Assembly: GCA_011634665.1 (NCBI GenBank) | Contig: WAEK01000005.1 | Location: 2,489,001 to 2,553,000 of the forward strand | Origin: Mortierella sp. BCC40632 | Lineage: Eukaryota > Mortierellomycota > Mortierellomycetes > Mortierellales > Mortierellaceae | Length of the DNA: 64,000 nucleotides | Direction: 5' to 3' | Part shown: positions 11,721 through 21,806 of the stretch, in pieces | Position numbering within the stretch: the first letter of the stretch is position 1 | How the letters are laid out: each line of letters starts with the position of its first letter | Position numbers and translations under genes: made by a program | Notes under the pieces: model-generated | The model's input: the letters and a program-made list of their open reading frames with translations, nothing else | Told to the model about the DNA's origin: nothing | The model's database searches: none

Positions 11721-12780
11721 TTATGAAGAATGACATGAGATCCACAGAGACCCAGGGAAGTTCAAAGTTAGAGTAAGATCAAATTCTATAAACGTAAAGA
11801 AGCTCAATGTGAATTAATCACACTTCTTGATTGCACGCACAACATACACACAGCCCCCTCCAACACCCTTTTTTTTTTGAAAAGGGTATCGATCTGTCTC
11901 ACTCCGGAACTCCGCCCAGCTCCAACTGACTTTGCTGTTCTAGAATCGGCACATCAACCTTCAACACTGCCTATTTCTCACAAACGCCCAGCAAGAAAAG
12001 GAAACACAGGTGAGCGACAATGGCTGCAGTAGTTATCAGAGCTCTTCATTCCCCAGCCCCTCCTCTCCCGATTCTCAGGAACATTGTTAATACAGGTTGC
12101 GAGGCTAAAAGGCATGTGTGTGTGTTTGTGCTCTCCTGACAACAGGCTGATCCAACAGTCTGATCTACATCCCCGCCAACGGTGAGCCCAAGCACAGCGA
12201 AAGAGGTTCTTATGCAGGATGCCCAACCTGCATGGTCCTCTGAGTTTTTGTGAAGGTTGACTAGGATAACCTTTGTAGAGTGTAGTGTAAATTCAAAGCT
12301 TTCTGGAGCCCGAGCTGGATCAAAAAGAGCACGCCCCTGTGTTGCACGAAACATACAAAGGGATCCGGAATATCGTAGCAAGGTTTTGCAAATCACCGAA
12401 GTGAGCGTCCCTACAAGGGATGTGGCGCCAATCATACTTGGTGAGCACCAAGTACCCACTGTACATTCCTAGACATTGCCACCAGCAGAGTGTCCAACTG
12501 TTTGTTATTGTTTTTCAGTTCCACAGAGCCAAAGTTCAAACCGAGGACATGTCGGGTCACAACTACATCCAATCTGAGCATTACAATATACTGCAGCTAG
12601 GCATCTCGGTCCGTTTCCGGGTAGAGAGGGACTGGACTGAAAGTAGTTTCGAGTATCCCCTCTTTGGTAACACGACATGGCGGAAGTCAGGTAAAGAAGC
12701 CAATTCAGATTCTTTGAGTACCGAAAAGGGAACAGAAGAGCTTTTGGGTGCTCATGATCAGGTCGATTCCTCTCGATGAG
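11609..12780. other. Intergenic; CT microsatellite, no gene recognised
   Basis: A (CT)n microsatellite lies at about 11683-11716. The minus-strand open frame at 12046-12459 has no recognisable domain and low plausibility. Otherwise nothing was seen. Confidence 0.5.
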
Positions 12781-12788
12781 TATTTAAA
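12781..12788 (+). promoter_or_regulatory. TATA-like box of the cysteine-module gene
   Basis: TATTTAAA lies 101 nt before the chosen ATG at 12889 and is followed by a CT-rich leader. It supports starting at 12889 rather than at the upstream in-frame ATG at 12748. Confidence 0.5.
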
Positions 12789-12888
12789 TGGATGTCCAAG
12801 ATGCAATCACCTCCAACTCATCCTCCATTTCCTATCCCATCCACTCCATCCCTTCTCCTCTCACTGCCCTTCCATCTTCTCTCCTGTG

Positions 12889-15582
12889 ATGAAGGTGTCC
12901 CCAGTTTTCTGCCTCGCACTCGCTGCGACGGCACAAGCCTTTCCTGCGCTCGAAGTCATCAACCAAGTCGCCAACATTTTGACAATCATCACCAGTGCGA
13001 TTTCCTTTTCGAATCCTGCGACGCCTAGTTATGTCACGATCTCCACTGCTATCGCCTTCAATGGTGTTAATATGGACAACGCGATCGTCGGTGGAGATGG
13101 CACTTCCTCTGGAGTCGACGGTCCTTTCCCATTGATCGGTGTACTTGCGGAAGACAAGAGTACCATCGCAGCCTACATCGAAACGCCCTATATCAATAGT
13201 GGAGACAAGTTGGTCCGCCAGACAAAGATCTACAACAATAAGAAGCACTTCAAGACCAACATCGTTGCGGGTGACGCCAAGAGTGTGAGAACTGCACCAG
13301 CCACCTTCGACTACCACTATGTTCGAAATGCCATTTGTTTCAAGTACATTGCCATTACACCCGACAAGGACCAGTCCGACACCGAGCCCTATGTGATCAC
13401 TGCAGAGATGATGATGAAGTTGTATCAAACCACTTGGTACTATTCAGGCGACAAATACTACCACTACAGTACCGACGGCAAGTGCACTATTAAAGAGGAT
13501 CCACTCCCTTGTGTGTGGCTTTCAGCCTTTGATCATGACGGTACCAAGTTCCTCGAGAGTATCACGATCAAGAATGTGGATTTATACAGAATGATTGTCA
13601 GGAAAAGTCCCTTGGATGAGAACATGCTCAAGAGCGTTTTGACAGCTCAGTTGTCTCGATACCCGGATAAGCCCAAGATTTCGCTCGAAGAGGGCTGGTT
13701 CCCGGAATATAACAAGCGTGCCGAGAAGGATGAATCGGTCGTCATCGACTCGGAGCTTTCTGCTGCAACTCTCTGTATCGACAAGACCTCGTATGGTCCT
13801 TCGTTTGTCTCGGAGCGTGAGAAACTGTTCTGCAACATGAAGACGAAGCAGCTTTATCCTTTGTGCCAGGGCAATGTCACCAGCTCCTGCTACCAGATCA
13901 AGAACAACACCCTCCTGGTCGAACTGGATTCTCCAACCCGACGAAATGGCCTTGCCCCTGCCAAGGATGCTATGCCTCTGCGACGATTCCCTCGACGCGA
14001 GTCCAAGATCCAGCGTCGCGAGGTTCGAGAAGACTGCAAAGTGAAGGAACCCATGCTCGGTTGGACACCTGCTGTCACTAGCTACTATCTTGGTAATGAG
14101 GTTGCTCAGAGCAGCGATGTCGACCGCATTAACCAACGCCTTGCATGGATGAATGAGCGCAGTGCCAAAGAGTTTGAAGCTATCTGGGTCGACTACAACA
14201 AGGGACATGACGCCCGATTCGAATGCAAAAAATCCTTTGTCCAAGATCTTGCCGGCTGTCAGCGATGCATCAAGTTTGCTACAGACTCTGCTTGGAGTAT
14301 CCTTCAGAGTCGTACGGTCGGTAGACTCGACCTCAACTGTGGATCGATCCAATACTCGCTCAAGCGTGACGGCGGTCCTAGCAAGTGTACTCGCAAGTTG
14401 AACCGTGGTGATGGCAGATCGGGTGAATGCTGTGAAACAAGCGAGGACTGCGAACTCATTTGTGATCCTAGTGCCAAGAAATGTCGACCTGGAAGTATGA
14501 TCTGCGGTACCCTAAACCCCTTCAAGTTTGGTCGCGGCAAGGGTGATGGCGTTCCTGGCGACTGTTGCGACACCAGCAATGACTGTGTCAAGAGCTGTGT
14601 CAACAAGCAGTGCAGCAGCAGCAGCAGCGGTAGCGGTGGTGATGGCAAGTGCACTCGCAAGCTGAATCGCGGCGACGGCAGATCGGGTGAATGCTGTGAA
14701 ACAAGCGAGGATTGCGAACTCATTTGCGATCCTAGTGCCAAGAAATGTCGACCTGGAAGTATGATCTGCGGTACCCTAAACCCCTTCAAGTTTGGTCGCG
14801 GCAAGGGTGATGGCGTTCCTGGCGACTGTTGCGACACCAGCAATGACTGTGTCAAGAGCTGTGTCAACAAGCAGTGCAGCAGCAGCAGCGGTAGCGGTGG
14901 TGATGGCAAGTGCACTCGCAAGCTGAATCGCGGCGACGGCAGATCGGGTGAATGCTGTGAAACAAGCGAGGATTGCGAACTCATTTGCGATCCTAGTGCC
15001 AAGAAATGTCGACCTGGAAGTATGATCTGCGGTACCCTAAACCCCTTCAAGTTTGGTCGCGGCAAGGGTGATGGTGTTGTCGGTGACTGTTGCGACACCA
15101 GCGACGACTGTGTCAAGAGCTGTGTCAACAAGCAGTGTAGCAGCAGCAGCAGTGGTGGTGGTGGTGGTGGTGATGGCAAGTGCACTCGCAAGTTGAATCG
15201 CGGCGATGGCAGATCGGGTGAATGCTGTGAAACAAGCGAGGATTGCGAACTCATTTGTGATCCTAGTGCCAAGAAATGTCGACCTGGAAGTATGATCTGC
15301 GGTACCCTAAACCCCTTCAAGTTTGGTCGCGGCAAGGGCGATGGTGTTGTTGGTGACTGTTGCGACACCAGCGACGACTGTGTCAAGAGCTGCGTCAACA
15401 AACAGTGCAACAGTAGCGGCAGCGGTGGTAGCGGTGGTAGTGGTGGTAACGGCAAGTGTAGCGGTGGCCGACCTGGCCTCAAAGATGGCTCTGGTGCCGA
15501 AGGCGCATGCTGTGTCACCGAGGCTGACTGCAAGGTGTGCTGCTCGAAGGCTGGTGTGTGTAATGCGGCGTGTAGGGATTGA
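12889..15582 (+). CDS. Secreted protein with four tandem double cysteine modules
   Basis: I do not recognise this family. The reading frame has no intron and gives 897 residues. The first ~18 residues (MKVSPVFCLALAATAQAF) are a clear signal peptide. Residues ~19-490 form a non-repetitive domain rich in Tyr, Lys and Asp, with scattered cysteines and a basic stretch that could be a processing site (RRFPRRESKIQRRE). From about residue 499 there are four copies of an ~88-residue unit plus a partial fifth. Each unit holds two modules with the pattern C, CC, C, C, C: KCTRKLNRG..GECCETSEDC.LICDPSAKKC and MICGTLNPFKFGRG..GDCCDTSNDCVKSCVNKQC. Ser/Gly linkers separate the units. The protein is probably extracellular or wall-associated and disulphide-rich; its function is unknown. 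AATAAA occurs at 15661, shortly after the stop. Confidence 0.85.
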   Translation: MKVSPVFCLALAATAQAFPALEVINQVANILTIITSAISFSNPATPSYVTISTAIAFNGVNMDNAIVGGDGTSSGVDGPFPLIGVLAEDKSTIAAYIETPYINSGDKLVRQTKIYNNKKHFKTNIVAGDAKSVRTAPATFDYHYVRNAICFKYIAITPDKDQSDTEPYVITAEMMMKLYQTTWYYSGDKYYHYSTDGKCTIKEDPLPCVWLSAFDHDGTKFLESITIKNVDLYRMIVRKSPLDENMLKSVLTAQLSRYPDKPKISLEEGWFPEYNKRAEKDESVVIDSELSAATLCIDKTSYGPSFVSEREKLFCNMKTKQLYPLCQGNVTSSCYQIKNNTLLVELDSPTRRNGLAPAKDAMPLRRFPRRESKIQRREVREDCKVKEPMLGWTPAVTSYYLGNEVAQSSDVDRINQRLAWMNERSAKEFEAIWVDYNKGHDARFECKKSFVQDLAGCQRCIKFATDSAWSILQSRTVGRLDLNCGSIQYSLKRDGGPSKCTRKLNRGDGRSGECCETSEDCELICDPSAKKCRPGSMICGTLNPFKFGRGKGDGVPGDCCDTSNDCVKSCVNKQCSSSSSGSGGDGKCTRKLNRGDGRSGECCETSEDCELICDPSAKKCRPGSMICGTLNPFKFGRGKGDGVPGDCCDTSNDCVKSCVNKQCSSSSGSGGDGKCTRKLNRGDGRSGECCETSEDCELICDPSAKKCRPGSMICGTLNPFKFGRGKGDGVVGDCCDTSDDCVKSCVNKQCSSSSSGGGGGGDGKCTRKLNRGDGRSGECCETSEDCELICDPSAKKCRPGSMICGTLNPFKFGRGKGDGVVGDCCDTSDDCVKSCVNKQCNSSGSGGSGGSGGNGKCSGGRPGLKDGSGAEGACCVTEADCKVCCSKAGVCNAACRD
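14383..15453 (+). repeat. Four tandem ~264-nt coding repeats
   Basis: Units begin at 14383, 14647, 14908 and 15178, and a fifth partial cysteine module begins at 15454. Periods are 264, 261, 270 and 276 nt. Length differences come from the AGC/GGT linker, which codes for Ser/Gly. Units are almost identical at the DNA level, including third codon positions. Copies 1-2 code GVPG and TSND where copies 3-4 code GVVG and TSDD. Confidence 0.95.
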
Positions 15583-15843
15583 GGATAAAAGTCACCAGGC
15601 TGGCCTGGGCTTCCGTATCCTCCTCATTTAGAATATGATGATAATAGTGGGTGATGATCAAATAAACACGTGTAATCTGGATTCAGGTTAATGAGTCGCC
15701 CTCAAGGGTGTCACAGAAACAGACGCCGCCTCGCATTTTTCACACGCGATTGGAGATAAAAAAAACCTTTTCTTCTCTTTCTTTCTTTCTCTTCCACCCT
15801 TTCCCGATTCCACACCATCACCTACTCTTCAGGTCTGCCAACC

Positions 15844-17163
15844 ATGTTACCGACACCAATAACAGCTCGCCTTTCCACCATCACCCAAGCGTCCAACCTC
15901 CTGCGTAACTTCTCTGCACCACTCTTTCCATCCCACACATCTCTCCCACCGACCTTACATAGATTTAATATCTGCCCAAGCAGTCGAACAGTCGATACCT
16001 CTCTTACACCTAGACTAGGATCCCAAGGAGCAACATCCTTTAGCAATAGACTCAGTCCGCGCTTCAAACCATTGCCTGCAATCTCTCGCTCACAGCAAAA
16101 GCCATCGTGTCTCATCTCCTCGAAAGCCTTTACTACTACAGTCTGCCGTCACTCCCACTCTTTGACTCATACGCGAATTCCAGCAGCGATCAGCATCTCG
16201 GGAAGAACATTGCCAAGGAGATACATCCTCCTAAACCAACTCAGAGCAAACTCTACTTATCGGAATGATCGTAGACGGAAACCCTTCTCGTCCCTGGGAA
16301 AAACACTTCTCATTACCACAGCTCTAGCTTTCATTCCAGTAGTATTTATCTTTGGGGCGCCCGCTGCTATTTTCGCTGTTGTACCCATTGTCGTTGGGGG
16401 TGTCGTTGCGAGTTCATTGCTCCTGGTAGGCGGAATAATTTTTGTCCTTCTGCCCGTCGTGATAGCTGGTGGTGCCCTAGTAGTCGGGACATTTTCTATG
16501 CCAGCAGCTGTCACCTTCAAGGACCTGGACAAGATCATAAAGCGTAACAACGATGGAGAGCATTCGACAGCTCTGTCGGCATTGGGTTCTGAATGGGAGA
16601 TCCAGCCTTCTAGAGACGATGAATGGTTCCATTGGACTTTTCCCGAGAATGCGGGATCGATGGATAAGGCTAGCATCCGGATGGCTATATTCGACTCTGA
16701 GGATGACATGGATCGCAAGAAGACCACATCACAACTTTTGGACGGCATTGCTATAGAGAATGGATCAGAGTTGGAGCGTTCTGGCGACAATGGAGAGAAC
16801 GCACAGGTTAAGAAGACAGAGAACCCTAGTTGGTCCAGCAATCTAGAAATCTCGGATAACTCAAGTTGGCTCTCGGCCAACAACGTTTCTATCAAACGAG
16901 AGAGAGACCACCTCTTGATTCAACTGGAGGATTATGGCGACAAACTACTGGAGCAGAGATGGGCAAAGAAGTATCTCCAACTGGGCCAGATCGTGGATCG
17001 CGCGGCGACAGAGATAGAAATGACCACAGGAACCAAGATGGGTGATCAGGTTGTCCTAGCGCGTAAAAAGAACGAGTCATGGTGGTCAAAGTTCATGTGG
17101 TGCGGTGATGTGACACTCCGAGTACCTTTTGACCGCACCTGGATCCACGATGTCTCCGAGTAA
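15844..17163 (+). CDS. Probable mitochondrial membrane protein, family not recognised
   Basis: A single-exon frame of 439 residues. The first ~150 residues are rich in Ser, Thr, Arg and Pro and almost free of acidic residues, like a long mitochondrial presequence. Two hydrophobic stretches follow at about residues 153-215 (LITTALAFIPVVFIFGAPAA and VVASSLLLVGGIIFVLLPVV), separated by Gly. A soluble acidic C-terminal region holds TFKDLDKIIKRNN, an amphipathic helix (LLIQLEDYGDKLLEQRWAKKYL) and a terminal GDVTLRVPFDRTWIHD. I infer an inner-membrane protein with its tail in one compartment; no catalytic motif is seen. Confidence 0.72.
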   Translation: MLPTPITARLSTITQASNLLRNFSAPLFPSHTSLPPTLHRFNICPSSRTVDTSLTPRLGSQGATSFSNRLSPRFKPLPAISRSQQKPSCLISSKAFTTTVCRHSHSLTHTRIPAAISISGRTLPRRYILLNQLRANSTYRNDRRRKPFSSLGKTLLITTALAFIPVVFIFGAPAAIFAVVPIVVGGVVASSLLLVGGIIFVLLPVVIAGGALVVGTFSMPAAVTFKDLDKIIKRNNDGEHSTALSALGSEWEIQPSRDDEWFHWTFPENAGSMDKASIRMAIFDSEDDMDRKKTTSQLLDGIAIENGSELERSGDNGENAQVKKTENPSWSSNLEISDNSSWLSANNVSIKRERDHLLIQLEDYGDKLLEQRWAKKYLQLGQIVDRAATEIEMTTGTKMGDQVVLARKKNESWWSKFMWCGDVTLRVPFDRTWIHDVSE

Positions 17164-17586
17164 AGGAAGAGCAGAACGATTGGGCAAACAAATGAACAAA
17201 TTCACAGTATCTGCTCGATTGCATGTCTTGTCTCTGTTGCCTTCTAAATCCCTCCTGCAGTGTGAACACAGAACCAACACAGAACAGAAAAGGGGCTCGA
17301 CCACACCAATGGACCAGCAGCACTGCTTTTGGATGAGTGAGCGTTGCGAAGAACTGATGAAGCAGCTCAATCCACAGAAGGGAAGGAGAAGGGGTAGGAG
17401 GGGGTAGGAGTGAGCACCGAGGAGAAAGGAGAGGGGGGAGAAAGAGAGAAGTGATGTGTGAGCAGTGCAGGCGATTAATCTTACCAGGCTGACCTACTGG
17501 TACACAAGAGCAACAGAACTCAACTTCTTGTTTCTCTCGTCTCTATCTTTCTTTCTTCTCCAATCCATGCATCTAACTCTTTCATC
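17164..17586. other. Intergenic, GA/CT-rich
   Basis: This gap separates the membrane protein gene from the IPT/ankyrin gene. It has purine-rich tracts at about 17380-17450 and a CT-rich leader just before 17587. Nothing else is seen. Confidence 0.6.
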
Positions 17587-20347
17587 ATGATGAATCCCTT
17601 CCCCGACACCGCCATCACTGCGGACATGGACCACCTCACAATCACATCCCGAAGAAGTTGCAACAACAATCCACACACTCTCCCATCCTCTGCCCATGAT
17701 CCTCTCTCGACTGATCTAGGACATGGTGGCGCCTCTGTCCTTCATTCTAGGAATCCTCAATTACAACACTCCATCACAGAACCTACCGATGGGAATGACT
17801 ATGGCCTCGGCATTTCCACAGCTTCCTCTGCAACACCCAGAGATGCCTGGGAAGGTCAAGGCGACTTCCCTCTCCGGCTGGAAAAGGTCTCTCACTCAGT
17901 CGTGCCTGTTCTTGGAGGGGTTCAACTCATCTTCACAGGTGCCAACTTTCGAGGTATGGACCGAGCAAGGACACTGTCTGCTCATTGAACCACCTGCGAA
18001 CGGACAACAGGCTCACTCACACTCATTTTCATGGTTTGGTCACATTAGGAGGGGTCCAGGCTGTGTTCGAATGTCCACAGTTGGGCGGTGCTGTCCCGCC
18101 TAAGATTGTTACGCCGAATGTCCTTCGAGACACACAGATGGTGGCAAACGCCCCTAATCTCCTAGACTGGTGGGCACTCCTCCACAAGGACTCGTCCCAC
18201 AGTCGTGGTAGCATAACACTCTCGGTAACTCTGGTTTGTGCAGGCATCAGCAACAGCGAAGACCAAGGCACTGTCTGCAGCCTCGTTGCCACGGAAGGTA
18301 TGTCAGGTTCTCCTCCTCACATCGAACGGATATAGGCTGGTTTGGCGGCAAAAGCCATCGACGCCATTTTTAGCTCGGGTGTGCCTGGGCGCACTTTTAT
18401 TTTTCATTTGCCAAATTCGTGACCTGCTGGATGAATACTCCGCATCGCTTACACCTCTTGTGTCTCCTCTGCACTATGAATAAACAGAGTCCGAGACAGA
18501 CCTACTGCATGTCATCATCGCCCTTCACCGCAAGCTCATCCTCACCCTCCTGGACTATGAGGATCCTGAGGCCGAGAAAGAGGTATGACACCCTCACTCT
18601 CTCTCTCTCTCACCCACTCTCTCTTACACAAACAAACAAATATTTTGCATCCGCACTGTTCTATTTACACTGCCTACCTTTTCTGCCTACTCACTTTCCA
18701 CTGAATACCAACCTGTGCTCTCCATCTCCCCAGGCTCGCCAACGGACACGCACCCTTCTTGACCTGAAGCAGCCTTCAGTAGTGACCAAGTCAGAGCATC
18801 TTGCACTAGGAGTAATCTATATGCTATGTGATGGATACAATCATATCACAGGCGACACGATCGACACACTGCTTTGCACTTCAGAGCAGGGCCGTGATGT
18901 CCTTCACTTTGCGACAGTCCTTGGACTTTCAACACTAGTCAGGGAGATTGCTCGTCATGCGTTGGAACGATTCCGGAGCCGGCCCATTACAGAAGAGAGC
19001 AGAGTCTTTGCAAAGGATGCTCTCGGAAATACAGGTACGACCAGGCTATTTTGGCTAGTGTAATTTATCAGCTGCTGCAAGCATTGATAACCGACGCCCG
19101 CTTCTATTATTTTCGTGGTTGATCTAGCCCTGGACTTAGCAAGGATTCTTGGACATAATGATATCCAGCACGCCCTGCAGGAAACACTGGACGCGGCAGA
19201 AGAGTTCAAAAAGTCTGCTCTCCAAGCACCACTGCGGCCACTCCCTGATCCACCAGTCCCCGATCGCCCATATCGTCCTGGTACCATCAGCAACAGCAGT
19301 TCATCCAACATATTTGCAGGAAATGGCGTTTCAGTTCCATCACACACTATGAGTCGGCCACTTCCGCCCACCCCATTGACCTCGCCACCACAACCAGATA
19401 TGCCATCGGCCGTGGCATCTGCTAGTCCACCTCCTTCACATCATTCAGCTACCACAACCCCATACCTGCCTCCACAAGGACTTCCAATTTCACACGCTAT
19501 TGCCCCGCCAAGTGAGCCTGTACCGCACCTGTACACTCCGCCTGGAAGTACCCAGCTTGGCCACTCGCTCTATACCAGTAGCGCACCATGCGCTACCCCT
19601 GCTACAGTGTCCCCAGCCATATTTGACCCATCTTTGTATCCTGGATCAATGCCATCCGTATCTGGACATCAGTCTCCATACGTTCCACCTCAAAGCATTC
19701 ACTATCCAACTCCAGCTCCCTATACACCTACGCCAGCCCCAGCTCCCTATACATCTGCACCGGCTCCTTATACCTCTACACCAGCTCAACACCCCTACCA
19801 CCCCTCAGCCTCATACCCCTACCCTCAACAGCACTATCCGTTCCCACAACAACAACAAGCTCCACCCTCTCCAACATCTATGCCATTTCCAATGGCACAA
19901 CCACCACCGCCACCTGTATCGATGCCAACACCGCTCCTACCTTCGACGACGCCTTTGTCTACATCACCAGTACCAGGTTTTATGAATCCCTATGCCGTAC
20001 TTGATCAACAGCCCATGTCGCCCTATAGAGCCAATACCTCTCCACTTTTGCACTCTGGTGGCAGTACACAGGGACAATCGTCACCACAATTGCCCTATCA
20101 GGCCGCTGTCGCACCCTTCCGCCCTCTTCCCTTGACACCTGGCGGGTCTGCACCTTCACTCCCGCTCCCGCCTCCAAAGCACAAGGTGACTCAAGTCAAC
20201 AGACCCAAACAGTTCACTATCCCATCTGCTACTAATCCCCACCAGAGCGACCAGCCAGGATTGAATCCAGCACAGAGCCCAGCTCTTCAGCCCCACAACC
20301 CATATGCACAAAGCCAAGATCCACGGATCAAAGTACAAGTTCCATAA
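17587..20347 (+). CDS. IPT/TIG-ankyrin protein with proline-rich tail (possible transcription regulator)
   Basis: Exons are 17587-17953, 18049-18224, 18244-18297, 18490-18582, 18734-19034 and 19128-20347 (736 residues). An IPT/TIG-like immunoglobulin fold starts at about residue 101 (LRLEKVSHSVVPVLGGVQLIFTGANF) and continues across intron 1 (GGVQAVFECPQLGGAVPPKIVTPN). A helical segment follows (ETDLLHVIIALHRKLILTLLDYEDPEAEKE). Two ankyrin-like repeats come next: GRDVLHFATVLGLSTLVREIA and DALGNTALDLARILGHNDIQHAL. The last ~370 residues are Pro/Ser/Thr/Tyr-rich and disordered. IPT followed by ankyrins recalls fungal Mga2/Spt23, but no C-terminal membrane helix is visible, so the ER-release mode of those factors is not supported. 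DNA binding is inferred only. Confidence 0.78.
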
Positions 20348-20642
20348 AGGACATCTCGAGGCTCAAAAACAGTAATAATAACAATAATAATAAAAAACGC
20401 ACTTGGCAACGTGGCTTTTGCACAACCTGCGCGGGAAAGAGAGAGAGAGAGAGAGAGATCAAGGGCAAAGAAGGCGCGAATGTCAACAGATGTGCAGATG
20501 TCCTGCAGTTTGGAAAAGGGGGAAGGAAAGACTACGCTGATTTCAATTGCAACCAAAATCCCACATTCCACCCTCATAGAACATGCGAACATACCCCTTC
20601 CTCGCCGTAGCCGTGGCTACTCGTCTCTCCCTTCTCTCTCTC

Positions 20643-20677
<35 letters not shown>

Positions 20678-21806
20678 GGCCCATTGATAGTCGATTGTCC
20701 TCGATCCCTCTTACTGCCTCCCGGTCAGCCTCGTCTGCTTTCCTACACCCCTCTCTCCTCTCCTCCCTGCCCTCCTCGTCTCCCGGTCTCCAAGACCAGA
20801 GAGCCGTCATTGGAATCGTTCGACCACAGACTCCCCATAAGCAAGAGTGTCTCTCGGGACACTCATTCCTTGCCTACCCTATTCTGCCACATCGCGTCCA
20901 CAAGTAAGGGTTCAAGTGTACGTCTTCTTCTTTTGTATCTCTTCCTCCAAGCCTCTCATGCTACAGGTTATAGCAGCCCTTGTTTTATTGGACCTCATTT
21001 CGTCTCTTGTCGTCTTGGTTGAATCTCGGACAGGACTAAGGCGCGGATATTTCTCTGCGACCACACCACCTCTTGTCGGCTGCAGACGGCCCTCCCTCGC
21101 GCTACGGGGCGCCTGTTCGCACATGCTTCTTGGAAGTCATAGACATGCTTGTGGACCTGAAGGTGACGCCTATTTGCTGGTGCGGATGTGAATGGCATTC
21201 TATCGGCCAAGCATGCCATGCCTTGACTCTGCACTCGACAGCTGTCCAAAACACCCCTCGCTGTCCCAAGACTTTTTGCAAAGGATCCTCACTCCATCGA
21301 CTATCTATGAGAGAATAGTTTTCTGTCAACCTCTCTACTGAGTTCGTTTCTTTTTGTCTCCTCTTCATTCCTTTTCCTCACCCCCCCCCCCACCCCTCGT
21401 CCGATCGACAATTGAGCACGAGGTGCATCTCTCCGCTTTTCCCTCTCCACATCCACATTGCACCGCATACACAATTTGAACATCGACTTGTTCAGGCACA
21501 ATCCTCTATTGCACACTCAACCCACCGTGTCAAGCAGCCCTACCCGACAGCCTACATCGAACCACCCGCCCCTACCCCTACCTTCCTTTCTCCCCTCCCC
21601 TCCTGCTCTCCGCCCCAGACACAACGGCCACCTTTCTTTGAACCATCAGTGCCCCGTTTCTCCATCAGCAATAAGGTAGGAGAAACCGCCGAGCATATCC
21701 TACCACACCAGTCCCACTACCAACTGTTCATCCATGACAACTCACAGTCTCTGTATTCCCTACTCTATATCAAAGAGAATAACATAGCCAAAATCTTGGT
21801 AGCGAG
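20348..21806. other. Intergenic; GA and CT microsatellites
   Basis: It has (GA)n at about 20438-20458, (CT)n at about 20636-20676 and generally pyrimidine-rich sequence, with a C-run near 21386. It is probably the long 5' region of the next gene. No supported gene. Confidence 0.55.

Noticed and set aside
12046..12459. Minus-strand 137-residue frame between the carboxypeptidase and cysteine-module genes
   Set aside because: No domain, no splice continuity and no codon bias; it probably overlaps the promoter region of the cysteine-module gene.
13582..14352. Minus-strand 256-residue frame
   Set aside because: It is a shadow of the cysteine-module gene's N-terminal domain.
14304..15533. A 409-residue open frame antisense to the cysteine-module repeats
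   Set aside because: It mirrors the repeated sense codons in a frame that happens to lack stops, giving Ser/Leu/Pro-rich repeats. The sense strand has the signal peptide and conserved cysteines.
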